From Pseudomonadota bacterium (GTDB lineage: Bacteria > Desulfobacterota > Desulfobulbia > Desulfobulbales > SURF-16): a stretch of DNA of 24,556 bases. Numbering within the stretch: position 1 is the first letter of the stretch; the number at the start of each line of letters is the position of its first letter. The stretch spans positions 1 through 24,556 of the forward strand of contig JAUVQZ010000014.1 of assembly GCA_030597865.1 (NCBI GenBank), given 5' to 3'. Below, piece by piece: positions 8,037-15,812 of the stretch. The notes below the pieces were generated by a model. It did no database searches. It was not told where the DNA came from and saw nothing but the letters and a program-made list of their open reading frames with translations. A program made the translations under genes and the position numbers.

Positions 8037-9980
8037 GTGAACGAAAAAATCAAACGATACCAACTTTACAACCGCAGCAGAAAGATACGGGCCATTAATT
8101 TTAACGCCCAATCATCAACCCTGTTCTTCAAGGTTATCCCCTTTCTGCTTCACTGTAATTATCCAGACCTGCCCGGATTTATTGATGATCCTGATTGCAA
8201 GTTTGGCATTTATCGTTTTTTGCCCGATAGATTTCTTGATGCCAACCTCTTTCGCCGTTATTTCCCTGAGTCCTCAGCCCTCAGTATCAAAACCCCCTCT
8301 CCCTACGCCCGTAACCCCTATATTCATTCCTTAAAAACCATCGGCAGCATTGGCACCATTGCCCAGGCCGCTAAATCAGACTGCGATTACTGGGTTTCGG
8401 TTCGCCATGAAGAGTTGGGGGAAAGGGGCCTGGAGCTCCTTAACGAAAAATGTACCCTGATCTCTGAATGGGCGAAAAAGCATGGCCTTGAGGTGTACTT
8501 CTTCCTGATGGATATTGACCAGACACGGGAGAACAGGTTTGATTCAAGCGCTGAAGAGGAGTCTGCCGGTTCGGCCCTAAAGCTTCTCTTAAAGGATGAG
8601 CTTTTTCGCACCCACATACTGGTGGCCGGCAAAATGCTGCTCTGGTGGCTTATCCCCCCCGGCCTCAGTCATGATGAGTATCGCCAGCACGTCAAAAAAT
8701 TGGTGGCCAGCGGCGCCAGCATGGATAATTACATCGACCTAGGCTATCTATCTGACATTCCCAGGGCGGAAATTTTCGGCGCCTGCCTCTGGCAGCTCAA
8801 CAAGGCCCTGGACAGCCCCTTTAAATCAGTGATCAAATTCGCATATCTTGAGCTTCTACTCAACAATGCGGACAAACTGCCCCTCTTTTCCTCAAAGATA
8901 TTAAGGATGGTCACCTTCCCTGAGTTGTTGCCCGAAGATGAACCACGTCTTGAGATAACGGCAATCGATCCATACCTACTCCTGGCCCGTGACATTGTTG
9001 CCTTCTATCAACAGTCTGAAGCCGTAGGAAAGGATGACAATCTTATCCGGGAATGCCTCTTCCTAAAAACCTTAGAGGGTATGAAGTCTCAAAAGAAGAG
9101 CAAACACCTGAAAAAAACCATGGCTCTTATGGAGAACTGGCATCTTTTACCCGAGCAGATGGCGAAATTTCTTCATATCAGAAACTGGGGCTACAACGAC
9201 CTGCTGGCCTCCGGGGTGGAGGTTCACAACTATCTGATCTCCACCTACAAGAGGCTGCGCCTGATCTTTTCCAGCGTCGAACAGGAAAAGATGGAGCACA
9301 CCATCACCCAGCGTGACATCTCCATTCTGGGCCGCAAGCTCTTCACCTTTTACGAAAACAAGCCCCATAAGATCGAATACATCCGCAGCCTGTCCCGCGA
9401 CATCATGTGCCAAAAGGACATCACCTTTCATATCACAAAGTATGAAGGGAAGATGTACTTCTATGCCTTTCAGGGAATACAGACCAGTGATTCCATCAGG
9501 GAAAATATTAACCTCCAGATCAGAAGGGGGACGCATATCGTGACCCTCATCACCTGGCTGGTGGTAAACGGCATCCTCCAGAAATCAACAGAAATCCATC
9601 TTGCCAAAAATCTCCTTCAGGTAAACCTGTCGGAAATCAAGGCGGTGGCAGACAAGATCATTTCTCACTTCCCGCTGATTACCTTTTCAAAAATACCGGC
9701 AAAGGAGCTTCTCAAGAAGGAGGCCATAACCCAGGCCCTGGCCGTGATAAATTTTCATAAACTGCCGATCAGGGGAGAAAAGGAGTTCCACTCATCAATT
9801 ATCACCCTGAACAATTACGGTGAGCATTTTATCCACCACTATACCACCCTGACTCAACTCAAGAATGAATTCAGGCAGTTGTTAACCAGGCATTATGTCA
9901 GCCGCTGGAACAACAATCTGGAGGTTTTTATCCCTCCCCAGCCAGAGCAATACTATATCGAAGAGAAACTCAAAAAATAG
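8037..9980 (+). CDS. cyaA: Class I adenylate cyclase (short form)
   Basis: This protein should make cAMP from ATP in the cytosol. It aligns by eye with enterobacterial CyaA. GSIGTIAQAAKSDCDYWV (103-120) carries Ser114, Asp115 and Asp117, matching the catalytic nucleotidyltransferase Ser-Asp-x-Asp of E. coli CyaA at nearly the same positions. RTHILVAGKMLLWW (191-204) and FGACLWQLNKALDSPFKSV match further catalytic-domain blocks. At 647 residues it is about 200 shorter than E. coli CyaA (848). Similarity continues past the catalytic part but the distal C-terminal regulatory region is missing. GTG 8037 is the only plausible start, since TGA 7992 lies in frame upstream with no other start codon between, and no Shine-Dalgarno is seen. 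It lies 106 bp after folP and may share its transcript. Activity is inferred, not shown. Confidence 0.9.
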   Translation: MNEKIKRYQLYNRSRKIRAINFNAQSSTLFFKVIPFLLHCNYPDLPGFIDDPDCKFGIYRFLPDRFLDANLFRRYFPESSALSIKTPSPYARNPYIHSLKTIGSIGTIAQAAKSDCDYWVSVRHEELGERGLELLNEKCTLISEWAKKHGLEVYFFLMDIDQTRENRFDSSAEEESAGSALKLLLKDELFRTHILVAGKMLLWWLIPPGLSHDEYRQHVKKLVASGASMDNYIDLGYLSDIPRAEIFGACLWQLNKALDSPFKSVIKFAYLELLLNNADKLPLFSSKILRMVTFPELLPEDEPRLEITAIDPYLLLARDIVAFYQQSEAVGKDDNLIRECLFLKTLEGMKSQKKSKHLKKTMALMENWHLLPEQMAKFLHIRNWGYNDLLASGVEVHNYLISTYKRLRLIFSSVEQEKMEHTITQRDISILGRKLFTFYENKPHKIEYIRSLSRDIMCQKDITFHITKYEGKMYFYAFQGIQTSDSIRENINLQIRRGTHIVTLITWLVVNGILQKSTEIHLAKNLLQVNLSEIKAVADKIISHFPLITFSKIPAKELLKKEAITQALAVINFHKLPIRGEKEFHSSIITLNNYGEHFIHHYTTLTQLKNEFRQLLTRHYVSRWNNNLEVFIPPQPEQYYIEEKLKK

Positions 9981-9988
9981 GGCATCGC

Positions 9989-10188
9989 CGTATCTATTCA
10001 GGTTGTTTAGGCTGAAGGCTGTTATTAAAACCGTAGGAACGAATCTTTTATCATCTATTATAATAAAGCCCATGAATCATCTTTACCCAATAGCACCCCA
10101 AGGGTTCTTTTCTATACCCCCTTGAGGGGTGTATTCGAAGTCTACGCTTATCCCCTGCGGGGCACCTGCAGCCTAAACAGCTAATACG
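9989..10188. repeat. Inverted-repeat element enclosing G/C hairpins
   Basis: TGTTTAGGCTG at 10004-10014 is perfectly inverted as CAGCCTAAACA at 10169-10179. Farther out CGTAT (9989-9993) pairs with ATACG (10184-10188), so about 200 bp is bounded by imperfect terminal inverted repeats. Inside are a stem of 6+5 bp with a 2-nt bulge (10094-10104 with 10119-10131) and CCCC-TGC-GGGG (10152-10162). There is no reading frame. It could be a small non-autonomous element or an RNA structure upstream of the selenoprotein gene. No direct target repeat was identified. Confidence 0.5.
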
Positions 10189-10208
10189 CTAAATAATTAC
10201 AAATCCCC

Positions 10209-10454
10209 ATGACAACAGTAACATTCTACCATTCCATCCTTTGACCCCGCTGCCATCTGGCAGGCCGGGCGCTTGCTAAACTTCAAGGGGAATTCCCTGA
10301 TCTGGAAATCCATAAGATGGATGTGACCCTGCAGCCCAAGAAAGCCCTGCAGGCCGGAGTCAGAATGATCCCCTGTCTCAGGGCCGGCGACAAGAGGCTC
10401 AGCGGCATCATGCTCAACAAGGAGAAAATACGCTCCTTTATCAAGCACCTTTAA
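10209..10454 (+). CDS. Thioredoxin-fold selenoprotein (UPRC), TGA 10242 read as Sec
   Basis: This gene is missed if TGA is always read as stop. ATG 10209 opens 11 codons, then TGA at 10242-10244, then an uninterrupted frame to TAA at 10452-10454, giving 81 residues. FYHSILUPRCHLAG (6-19) is a thioredoxin/glutaredoxin-type redox motif, with Sec12 replacing the first Cys of CPRC and Cys15 resolving. GVRMIPCL (50-57) is the cis-proline motif (Ile54-Pro55) expected opposite the active site. Secondary structure by eye fits beta-alpha-beta-alpha-beta-beta-alpha. A SECIS-like hairpin starts right after the TGA. No good Shine-Dalgarno precedes the ATG. The likely role is cytosolic thiol/selenol oxidoreduction, with unknown partner. 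The alternative, a decayed Cys gene, is less likely because the rest of the frame and both motifs are intact. cysE lies downstream. Confidence 0.85.
10245..10290 (+). promoter_or_regulatory. Bacterial SECIS-like hairpin of the selenoprotein gene
   Basis: The hairpin begins immediately after TGA 10242-10244. A lower stem CCCC (10245-10248)/GGGG (10287-10290) and an internal loop lead to an 8-bp upper stem, TGGCAGGC (10258-10265) with GCTTGCTA (10271-10278, two G-U pairs). The apical loop is CGGGC (10266-10270). The loop lies 21 nt after the UGA and has G in its second position, meeting the published bacterial SECIS rules (16-37 nt spacing, G among the first two loop bases). An alternative CTGCC/GGCAG hairpin could compete. 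Confidence 0.7.
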
Positions 10455-10500
10455 GCCAACCCCTTCTCCTTTTCAGATATCATCCTGCCGACCGGCCAAC

Positions 10501-10651
10501 GGCTGATCAGCCACTCCACTCCATCCCCTCGCCAAACATCATGGTGCCATGGATAGCCCCTTGGCTACCTTGAATAATTGCCTTTTCATCCACAGGCACG
10601 GCTCAGGGTCTGCGCCTACCTGATCTTGAACGAAAACTCTCATTATTCAAG
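10501..10651. repeat. Palindrome and 10-bp inverted repeat in the selenoprotein-cysE gap
   Basis: The 323-bp gap 10455-10777 has no supported gene. It contains a perfect 12-bp palindrome GGCTGATCAGCC (10501-10512). A perfect 10-bp inverted repeat follows, CTTGAATAAT (10569-10578) with ATTATTCAAG (10642-10651), enclosing 63 bp. A weaker ATACCC/GGGTAT hairpin lies at 10652-10675. These could be regulatory leader structures of cysE or a remnant of an element. No T-run follows the repeat, and no known riboswitch was recognised. Confidence 0.45.
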
Positions 10652-10777
10652 ATACCCTCTATGGGGAAAGGGTATTATGGCGCCATTAAAAATTTAGACA
10701 CAACAGCAATTCTTGTCTTTCCCCAGAGTGATGATTATCATTGGAAATGACTTTTCACCTAAGACAAGGGTCAATGC

Positions 10778-11740
10778 ATGGACATTAAATATGGTTTGCC
10801 ATCGAGTAATAAAGGCGAGTGTAACGATGAACGTTCCACAACCTGCGGGTTCCGCTCGCAACTTCCTGAAATCGTTGATGACCTGGTGGGCAGTTGCCTT
10901 GCCAGTGACTGCTTTGAGCATATCAATGCCGACCCTCTGCCCTCAAGGGAAAAGGCCATTGATATCCTGGAGCGCTGCCGGGACATCCTCTTTCCCGGCT
11001 ACTTCCGGCACCAGGATATCGACAGGATCAACCTCGAATACCGGATGGGACTTGAGGTCTCAGCCCTTTATGACCGCCTGGCCATAGAAATAACCTATGC
11101 CATCCGCCACGAATGCATGCGCCACGACAAGACCTGCCAGCACTGTGATGAGCAGGGCAAACAAAAGGCCTTTGCCTTTCTCCAGTCCCTGGGCAGCATC
11201 CGAAAAGTCCTGGCCACCGATGTCAGGGCGGCCTATGATGGTGATCCTGCCACCAGCAGTTATGATGAGATCATCTTCTGCTATCCGGGCATCCTGGCCA
11301 TTACCATCCACCGTGTCGCCCACCGGCTCAATGAGCTTGAGGTACCCATCCTGCCGCGCATTATGACGGAGTACGCCCATTCCGTCACCGGTATTGATAT
11401 CCATCCAGGCGCCGAGATCGGCGAATCCTTTTTCATTGATCACGGCACCGGCGTGGTTATCGGCCAGACCTGCCAGATCGGTAACCAGGTCAAAATCTAC
11501 CAGGGCGTTACCTTAGGCGCCCTCTCCTTTAAGCGCGATGAGTCCGGCCACCTTGACCGCCAGGCCAAACGCCATCCCACCCTGGAGGACAACGTCACCG
11601 TCTATGCCGGCACCACCATCCTCGGCGGTGACACGATCATCGGCGAGAACTCCGTAATCGGCGGTAATGTCTGGCTGACCAAATCCGTACCCGTAGATTC
11701 CAAGGTTCTTCTCAATCCGCCGGAGCTTATCATTAAATAG
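10778..11740 (+). CDS. cysE: Serine O-acetyltransferase
   Basis: It transfers acetyl from acetyl-CoA to L-serine, making O-acetylserine for cysteine synthesis in the cytosol. The 320 residues comprise a long alpha-helical N-terminal domain (about 30-200) and a left-handed beta-helix of hexapeptide repeats (about 205-305). Active-site residues map well. Asp207 and His209 lie in GIDIHPGA, His222 in IDHGTG, and His266 in KRHP, matching E. coli CysE Asp143, His158 and His193. The protein is longer than E. coli CysE (273), nearer the large N-domain forms found in anaerobes. ATG 10778 has AAGGG 7 nt upstream. The C-terminus ends in IIK, so the classic Ile-terminal tail that docks into CysK is not obvious. 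It follows the selenoprotein gene in the same direction. A functional link through thiol metabolism is only suggestive. Confidence 0.93.
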   Translation: MDIKYGLPSSNKGECNDERSTTCGFRSQLPEIVDDLVGSCLASDCFEHINADPLPSREKAIDILERCRDILFPGYFRHQDIDRINLEYRMGLEVSALYDRLAIEITYAIRHECMRHDKTCQHCDEQGKQKAFAFLQSLGSIRKVLATDVRAAYDGDPATSSYDEIIFCYPGILAITIHRVAHRLNELEVPILPRIMTEYAHSVTGIDIHPGAEIGESFFIDHGTGVVIGQTCQIGNQVKIYQGVTLGALSFKRDESGHLDRQAKRHPTLEDNVTVYAGTTILGGDTIIGENSVIGGNVWLTKSVPVDSKVLLNPPELIIK

Positions 11741-12056
11741 GAGGGACTATATCGTTTGCCACCCCGTTTAGTGCTTCAGTTTCTCATTTATGCCGCCCAT
11801 CCTTTTATGCGTCTAAGAGTGATTTATCGCAGCCATTCCCAGGAAACGCCAATATAAATCGCAAAAAAATGAAAAAAACCCACGAAACAGTAGCAAAATT
11901 CCTTGAATTAGGTTAATTTTTCACGGTTTTGCACCAACACCCGGCCTTCGGTCGGTTTTCCCATGTCAAAACTCCACAAATACCCCTTGGGGTGCTCGTG
12001 GTAGAGAATTCAAAGATATTTTCTTTCTATTATCAAACACAACACAAGGAGCTCTT
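11741..12056. other. cysE-nifJ intergenic region
   Basis: This 316-bp AT-rich stretch has no supported gene. It contains a candidate terminator (11941-11959, listed separately) and a hairpin ACCCC-TT-GGGGT (11982-11993). That hairpin resembles the C4/G4 hairpin at 10113-10133 before the selenoprotein gene. It also holds the nifJ ribosome binding site (AAGGAG, about 6 nt before the ATG). The nifJ promoter should lie here, but I found no clear -35/-10 pair. Confidence 0.55.
11941..11959 (+). terminator. Candidate weak terminator after cysE
   Basis: CCGGC and GTCGG (one G-U pair) form a 5-bp stem with loop CTTCG, followed by TTTT. It lies about 200 bp after the cysE stop. The stem is short and the T-run minimal, so this is tentative. 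Confidence 0.35.
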
Positions 12057-15000
12057 ATGTCCAGGAAAATGGTAACCATCGATGGTAATCAGGCATGTAC
12101 CCATGTTGCCTATGCCACCAGCGAGGTCATTACAATTTACCCCATCACCCCGTCAACATCGATGGCGGCTGAATCTGACGCTAAGGCCGCAGTCATGCAA
12201 GAAAACATCTGGGGTTCCATCCCAGTTGTAACTCAGATGCAATCTGAGGGTGGCGTTGCCGGTTCCCTGCACGGTTCCTTGGCCTCTGGGGCGCTGTGTA
12301 CTACTTTTTCCGCATCCCAGGGTCTGCTGCTTCTGCTCCCTAATATGTATAAGCTTGCCGGTGAGCTTACTCCCACTGTATTCCATATCACTGCCCGTTC
12401 CATCGCCTGCCAGGGTCTCTCCATCTTTGGCGACCATAGTGATATCAATGCCGCCCGTCAAACGGGTTGGGGCATGCTTTGCTCACAGAATGTTCAGGAA
12501 TGCCAGGACATGGCCCTTATTGCCACCCAAGCCACCCTTGAGTCCCGCGTCCCCTTCATGCATTTCTTTGATGGTTTCCGGACCTCAGCTGAAATTCAGA
12601 AAATTGAGCAGCTGACCAACGAAGACATGGAATCCTTCATTGATGAGGATCTCATTACCGCCCACCGCTCCCGCGCCCTGACCCCAGATCGGCCAACCAT
12701 TCGCGGCACAGCTCAAAACCCTGATGTATACTTCACCGGTCGTGAGACGGTTAATAAGTATTATGATGCCACCCCGGGCATTATCCAGGACAACATGGAT
12801 AAGTTTGCTGCCCTCACCGGCCGTCAGTATAATCTCTTTGATTATTATGGTTCCCCGGATGCCACTGACGTTATCGTCATGATGGGTTCCGGTTCTGAGA
12901 CCGTTGCCGCCACCATTGATTACCTGGCAGCCCAGGGTTCCAAGGTTGGTTTGGTCATCGTTCGTCTCTTACGGCCATTTGACGCCAAGGCCATGGTGAA
13001 CACCCTGCCTTCCACCGTCAAGCGCATCACCGTTCTTGATCGTACCAAGGAGCCTGGTTCTGCTGGCGAGCCTCTGTATCTTGATATTCGTTGCGCCGTT
13101 GGTGAGGCTGCTGAAAGCAATGCTGCTGTTTGTGCACCAACCATTATTTCCGGTCGTTACGGCCTTGGTTCCGCTGAGTTCACCCCCGCCATGGTTAAGG
13201 CTGTCTTTGACAACATGGCTGGTATGGCTCCAAAGAACCGCTTCTGTGTTGGACCAAACGACGATGTAACCTTTTCTTCTCTCTCCTTTGATGCTGATTT
13301 CACCATCGAAGGCGACGATGTCTACCGGGCCATGTTTTACGGACTGGGTTCTGACGGTACTGTTGGTGCCAACAAGAACACCATTAAGATCATCGGTACA
13401 GAGACTGATAACTCTGCCCAGGGTTATTTCGTCTACGACTCAAAGAAGTCCGGTTCCATTACCACCTCCCATCTTCGTTTTGGCGCCAACCAGGTTGTTG
13501 CCCCTTACCTTATTAATAAGGCCAACTTCATCGCCTGTCATAATCCAACATTCCTGGATCAATACGACATGGTCGGCAACCTGGAAGAAGGCGGCACCTT
13601 CCTTCTCACCACCACCCACGACGCCAAGTCCATCTGGAAGACCCTGCCGGCAAAGGTGCAGGCCGACCTGATTGCCAAGAAGGCTAATTTCTACATCATC
13701 GATGCCATTGCCCTGGGCCATGCCTTGGGTCTGGGCGCTCGCATCAACATGATCATGCAGACCGCCTTCTTCCTGATCTCTGGAATTCTTACCAAAGATG
13801 AGTCCATCAAGGCCATTAAAGATGCCATCAAGAAGACCTACGGCAAGAAAGGCGACAAAGTCGTGCAGATGAACTACGACGCGGTTGACGGCGCCATCGA
13901 GAACATCGTTGAGGTGAAGCTTGGTAAGTCCACTAAGGGACACGCCATGCCTGACACCGTTCCTGCCGATGCCCCGGAGTTTGTTCGCGAGGTAACGGCC
14001 CAGATGATCCAGGGAAAGGGCACCGGCATTAAGGTGTCTCAGATGCCTGATGATGGTACATGGCCCACCGCTACCACCCAATACGAGAAACGCAACATCG
14101 CGGTGAACGTTCCGGAGTGGCTGTCTGAAAACTGTATCCAATGTGGTCGTTGTTCCTTTGTGTGCCCCCACGCTGCCATCCGCCTGAAGGTGGTTGATAA
14201 GCTCAAAGGCACCACGCCCAAGACCTTCAAGACCCTTGACGCCATCGGTAAGGAGTTCAAAGGCAAGACCTTTGCCATTCAGGTATTCACTGAAGATTGT
14301 TGTGGTTGTACTCTCTGCGTTGACACCTGTCCTGCAAAGACCAAGGCCCTGGCCATGGTTACAAATACAGAAGAGCTGAAGAAGACCCAGCAGAAAAATG
14401 TAAAATTCTTCCTGAGCCAGCCTGAGATTGATCCAGCGGCGGTTAATGCCGGCACAGTCAAAGGAAGCCAGCTCCTTCGTCCACTCTTTGAGTTCTCCGG
14501 CGCCTGTGCCGGTTGTGGTGAGACTCCTTACATCAAGCTTGTTACCCAGATGTTCGGTGACCGCATGATGGTCGCCAACGCCACTGGTTGTTCCTCCATC
14601 TATAGTGGCAACCTGCCAACCACACCCTATTGTCAACGTGAGGATGGTCGTGGGCCTGCCTGGGCCAACTCCCTGTTTGAGGACAATGCTGAGTTTGGTC
14701 TTGGTATGCGTGCTGCCATTAACAAGCTTTCTTCACAGGCTGTAGAGCTCATGGAAAAAGCAGTTGCCGCAAAGCTTATTCCTAAGAAGATGGCTGACGA
14801 TATTCTTGATGCCGAGCAAAAGACCCAAATGGACATCGAAGCTCAACGTGAGCGTGTTGGCAAATTAAAGTCCAAGCTTGGTGGCAAGGACAATGTTATT
14901 GCCAAGCGCCTCATGCCTGTAGCTGATTATCTGGTGAAGAAGTCCTGCTGGATCTTCGGTGGTGACGGTTGGGCCTATGATATCGGTTACGGTGGTCTGG

Positions 15001-15596
15001 ACCACGTTCTGGCCTCTGGCGAGAATGTTAATGTGTTGGTTCTCGACACCGAAGTCTACTCAAACACCGGTGGTCAGATGTCTAAGTCCACTCCCCGTGC
15101 TGCTACAGCGCAATTTGCTGCAGGCGGTAAGAAAATGCCTAAGAAGGATATCGGCATGATCTTCTCCACCTACGGCAATGTATACGTTGCCAAGGTAAAC
15201 ATGGGTGCTAATCCTGCCCACGTTGCCAAGTGTATCGCCGAAGCTGAGGCCTATGACGGACCTTCGTTGATCATTGCCTACTCCCATTGCATCAACCACG
15301 GGATCAACATGACCAAGGGTCTCCAGCAACAAAAGATGGCTGTTGATTGTGGTCACTGGCCGCTGTACAGCTACAACCCAGAGCTCGAAGCAGCTGGTAA
15401 GAATCCTTTGAAGATTGTTTCCAAGGAACCCACCATCAAATTCGCTGACTATGCCTTAACTGAAAATCGTTACCGCATGCTGAAGATGATGAACCCTGAG
15501 CATGCTGATGAGCTCATGGATATGGCCCAGGCGGATGTTGATAAGTCTCTCAAATTCCTCCAGGCTCGCGCTGCATCCCTTGAGCCAGAGAAATAA
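12057..15596 (+). CDS. nifJ: Pyruvate:ferredoxin (flavodoxin) oxidoreductase, single chain
   Basis: The enzyme oxidises pyruvate plus CoA to acetyl-CoA and CO2, reducing ferredoxin. It is a cytosolic homodimer central to anaerobic metabolism. The 1179 residues match the fused family. The order is the N-terminal pyruvate-binding region (YPITPSTSMAAESD near 30-43), transketolase C-like domain II (about 260-410), gamma domain (about 420-620), the linker, and a 2x[4Fe-4S] ferredoxin domain. The cluster motifs are C693-x2-C696-x2-C699-x3-C703 and C748-x2-C751-x2-C754-x3-C758. The TPP domain follows (GDG 969-971). Proximal-cluster ligands are C817, C820, C845 and C1078. A strong AAGGAG fixes the start. 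GGT, CGT and GTT codons are favoured more than in neighbours, typical of high expression. A strong terminator follows, so it is probably monocistronic. Confidence 0.98.
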   Translation: MSRKMVTIDGNQACTHVAYATSEVITIYPITPSTSMAAESDAKAAVMQENIWGSIPVVTQMQSEGGVAGSLHGSLASGALCTTFSASQGLLLLLPNMYKLAGELTPTVFHITARSIACQGLSIFGDHSDINAARQTGWGMLCSQNVQECQDMALIATQATLESRVPFMHFFDGFRTSAEIQKIEQLTNEDMESFIDEDLITAHRSRALTPDRPTIRGTAQNPDVYFTGRETVNKYYDATPGIIQDNMDKFAALTGRQYNLFDYYGSPDATDVIVMMGSGSETVAATIDYLAAQGSKVGLVIVRLLRPFDAKAMVNTLPSTVKRITVLDRTKEPGSAGEPLYLDIRCAVGEAAESNAAVCAPTIISGRYGLGSAEFTPAMVKAVFDNMAGMAPKNRFCVGPNDDVTFSSLSFDADFTIEGDDVYRAMFYGLGSDGTVGANKNTIKIIGTETDNSAQGYFVYDSKKSGSITTSHLRFGANQVVAPYLINKANFIACHNPTFLDQYDMVGNLEEGGTFLLTTTHDAKSIWKTLPAKVQADLIAKKANFYIIDAIALGHALGLGARINMIMQTAFFLISGILTKDESIKAIKDAIKKTYGKKGDKVVQMNYDAVDGAIENIVEVKLGKSTKGHAMPDTVPADAPEFVREVTAQMIQGKGTGIKVSQMPDDGTWPTATTQYEKRNIAVNVPEWLSENCIQCGRCSFVCPHAAIRLKVVDKLKGTTPKTFKTLDAIGKEFKGKTFAIQVFTEDCCGCTLCVDTCPAKTKALAMVTNTEELKKTQQKNVKFFLSQPEIDPAAVNAGTVKGSQLLRPLFEFSGACAGCGETPYIKLVTQMFGDRMMVANATGCSSIYSGNLPTTPYCQREDGRGPAWANSLFEDNAEFGLGMRAAINKLSSQAVELMEKAVAAKLIPKKMADDILDAEQKTQMDIEAQRERVGKLKSKLGGKDNVIAKRLMPVADYLVKKSCWIFGGDGWAYDIGYGGLDHVLASGENVNVLVLDTEVYSNTGGQMSKSTPRAATAQFAAGGKKMPKKDIGMIFSTYGNVYVAKVNMGANPAHVAKCIAEAEAYDGPSLIIAYSHCINHGINMTKGLQQQKMAVDCGHWPLYSYNPELEAAGKNPLKIVSKEPTIKFADYALTENRYRMLKMMNPEHADELMDMAQADVDKSLKFLQARAASLEPEK

Positions 15597-15626
15597 GAAG
15601 TAGTTATTTCTTGAACCTAAAAAAAA

Positions 15627-15663
15627 GGGGCGATGTGGAAGTTTCCACATCGCCCCTTTTTTT
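15627..15663 (+). terminator. Strong rho-independent terminator of nifJ
   Basis: GGGGCGATGTGGA (15627-15639) pairs perfectly with its complement (15644-15656) around loop AGTT. A run of seven T (15657-15663) follows, and an A-run precedes the stem. It lies about 30 bp after the nifJ stop. A MITE copy is inserted exactly at the end of this T-run. Confidence 0.95.
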
Positions 15664-15812
15664 GGGCTCTTCGTCAATTTGCGGGAATGACTTTGTTTTT
15701 GCCACGGAAACCACGGAAGAAAGGCCTGGGAGAGGGAAGATGTCAGCCTTCAAACTCGCGGCTAACCATCTTTCCAAACACAAAGAGTCTTCCCGGACTT
15801 CGATGATGAACC
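15664..15812 (+). mobile_element. MITE copy 1, inserted in the nifJ terminator T-tract
   Basis: About 148 bp, roughly 93% identical by hand alignment to the reverse complement of 24230-24376. Its right end, read outward-in, begins GGTTCATCATCGAAGTCCGG. The left end is a diverged inverted copy (GGCTCTTCGTC...). It is non-coding, with a doubled CCACGGAA inside (15702-15718 region). It is flanked by TTTTTTT (15657-15663, the terminator tail) and TTTTT (15813-15817), consistent with duplication or slippage of an oligo-T target. No transposase is present in the window, so any mobility would be supplied in trans. Confidence 0.8.

Noticed and set aside
10197..10448. 83-codon - strand frame over the selenoprotein gene
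   Set aside because: Exactly antisense to the UPRC frame; has no motif of its own, whereas the + strand frame has both redox and cis-Pro motifs.
13440..14636. 398-codon frame antisense to nifJ
   Set aside because: Shadow of a highly biased, securely identified gene; no recognisable protein features.
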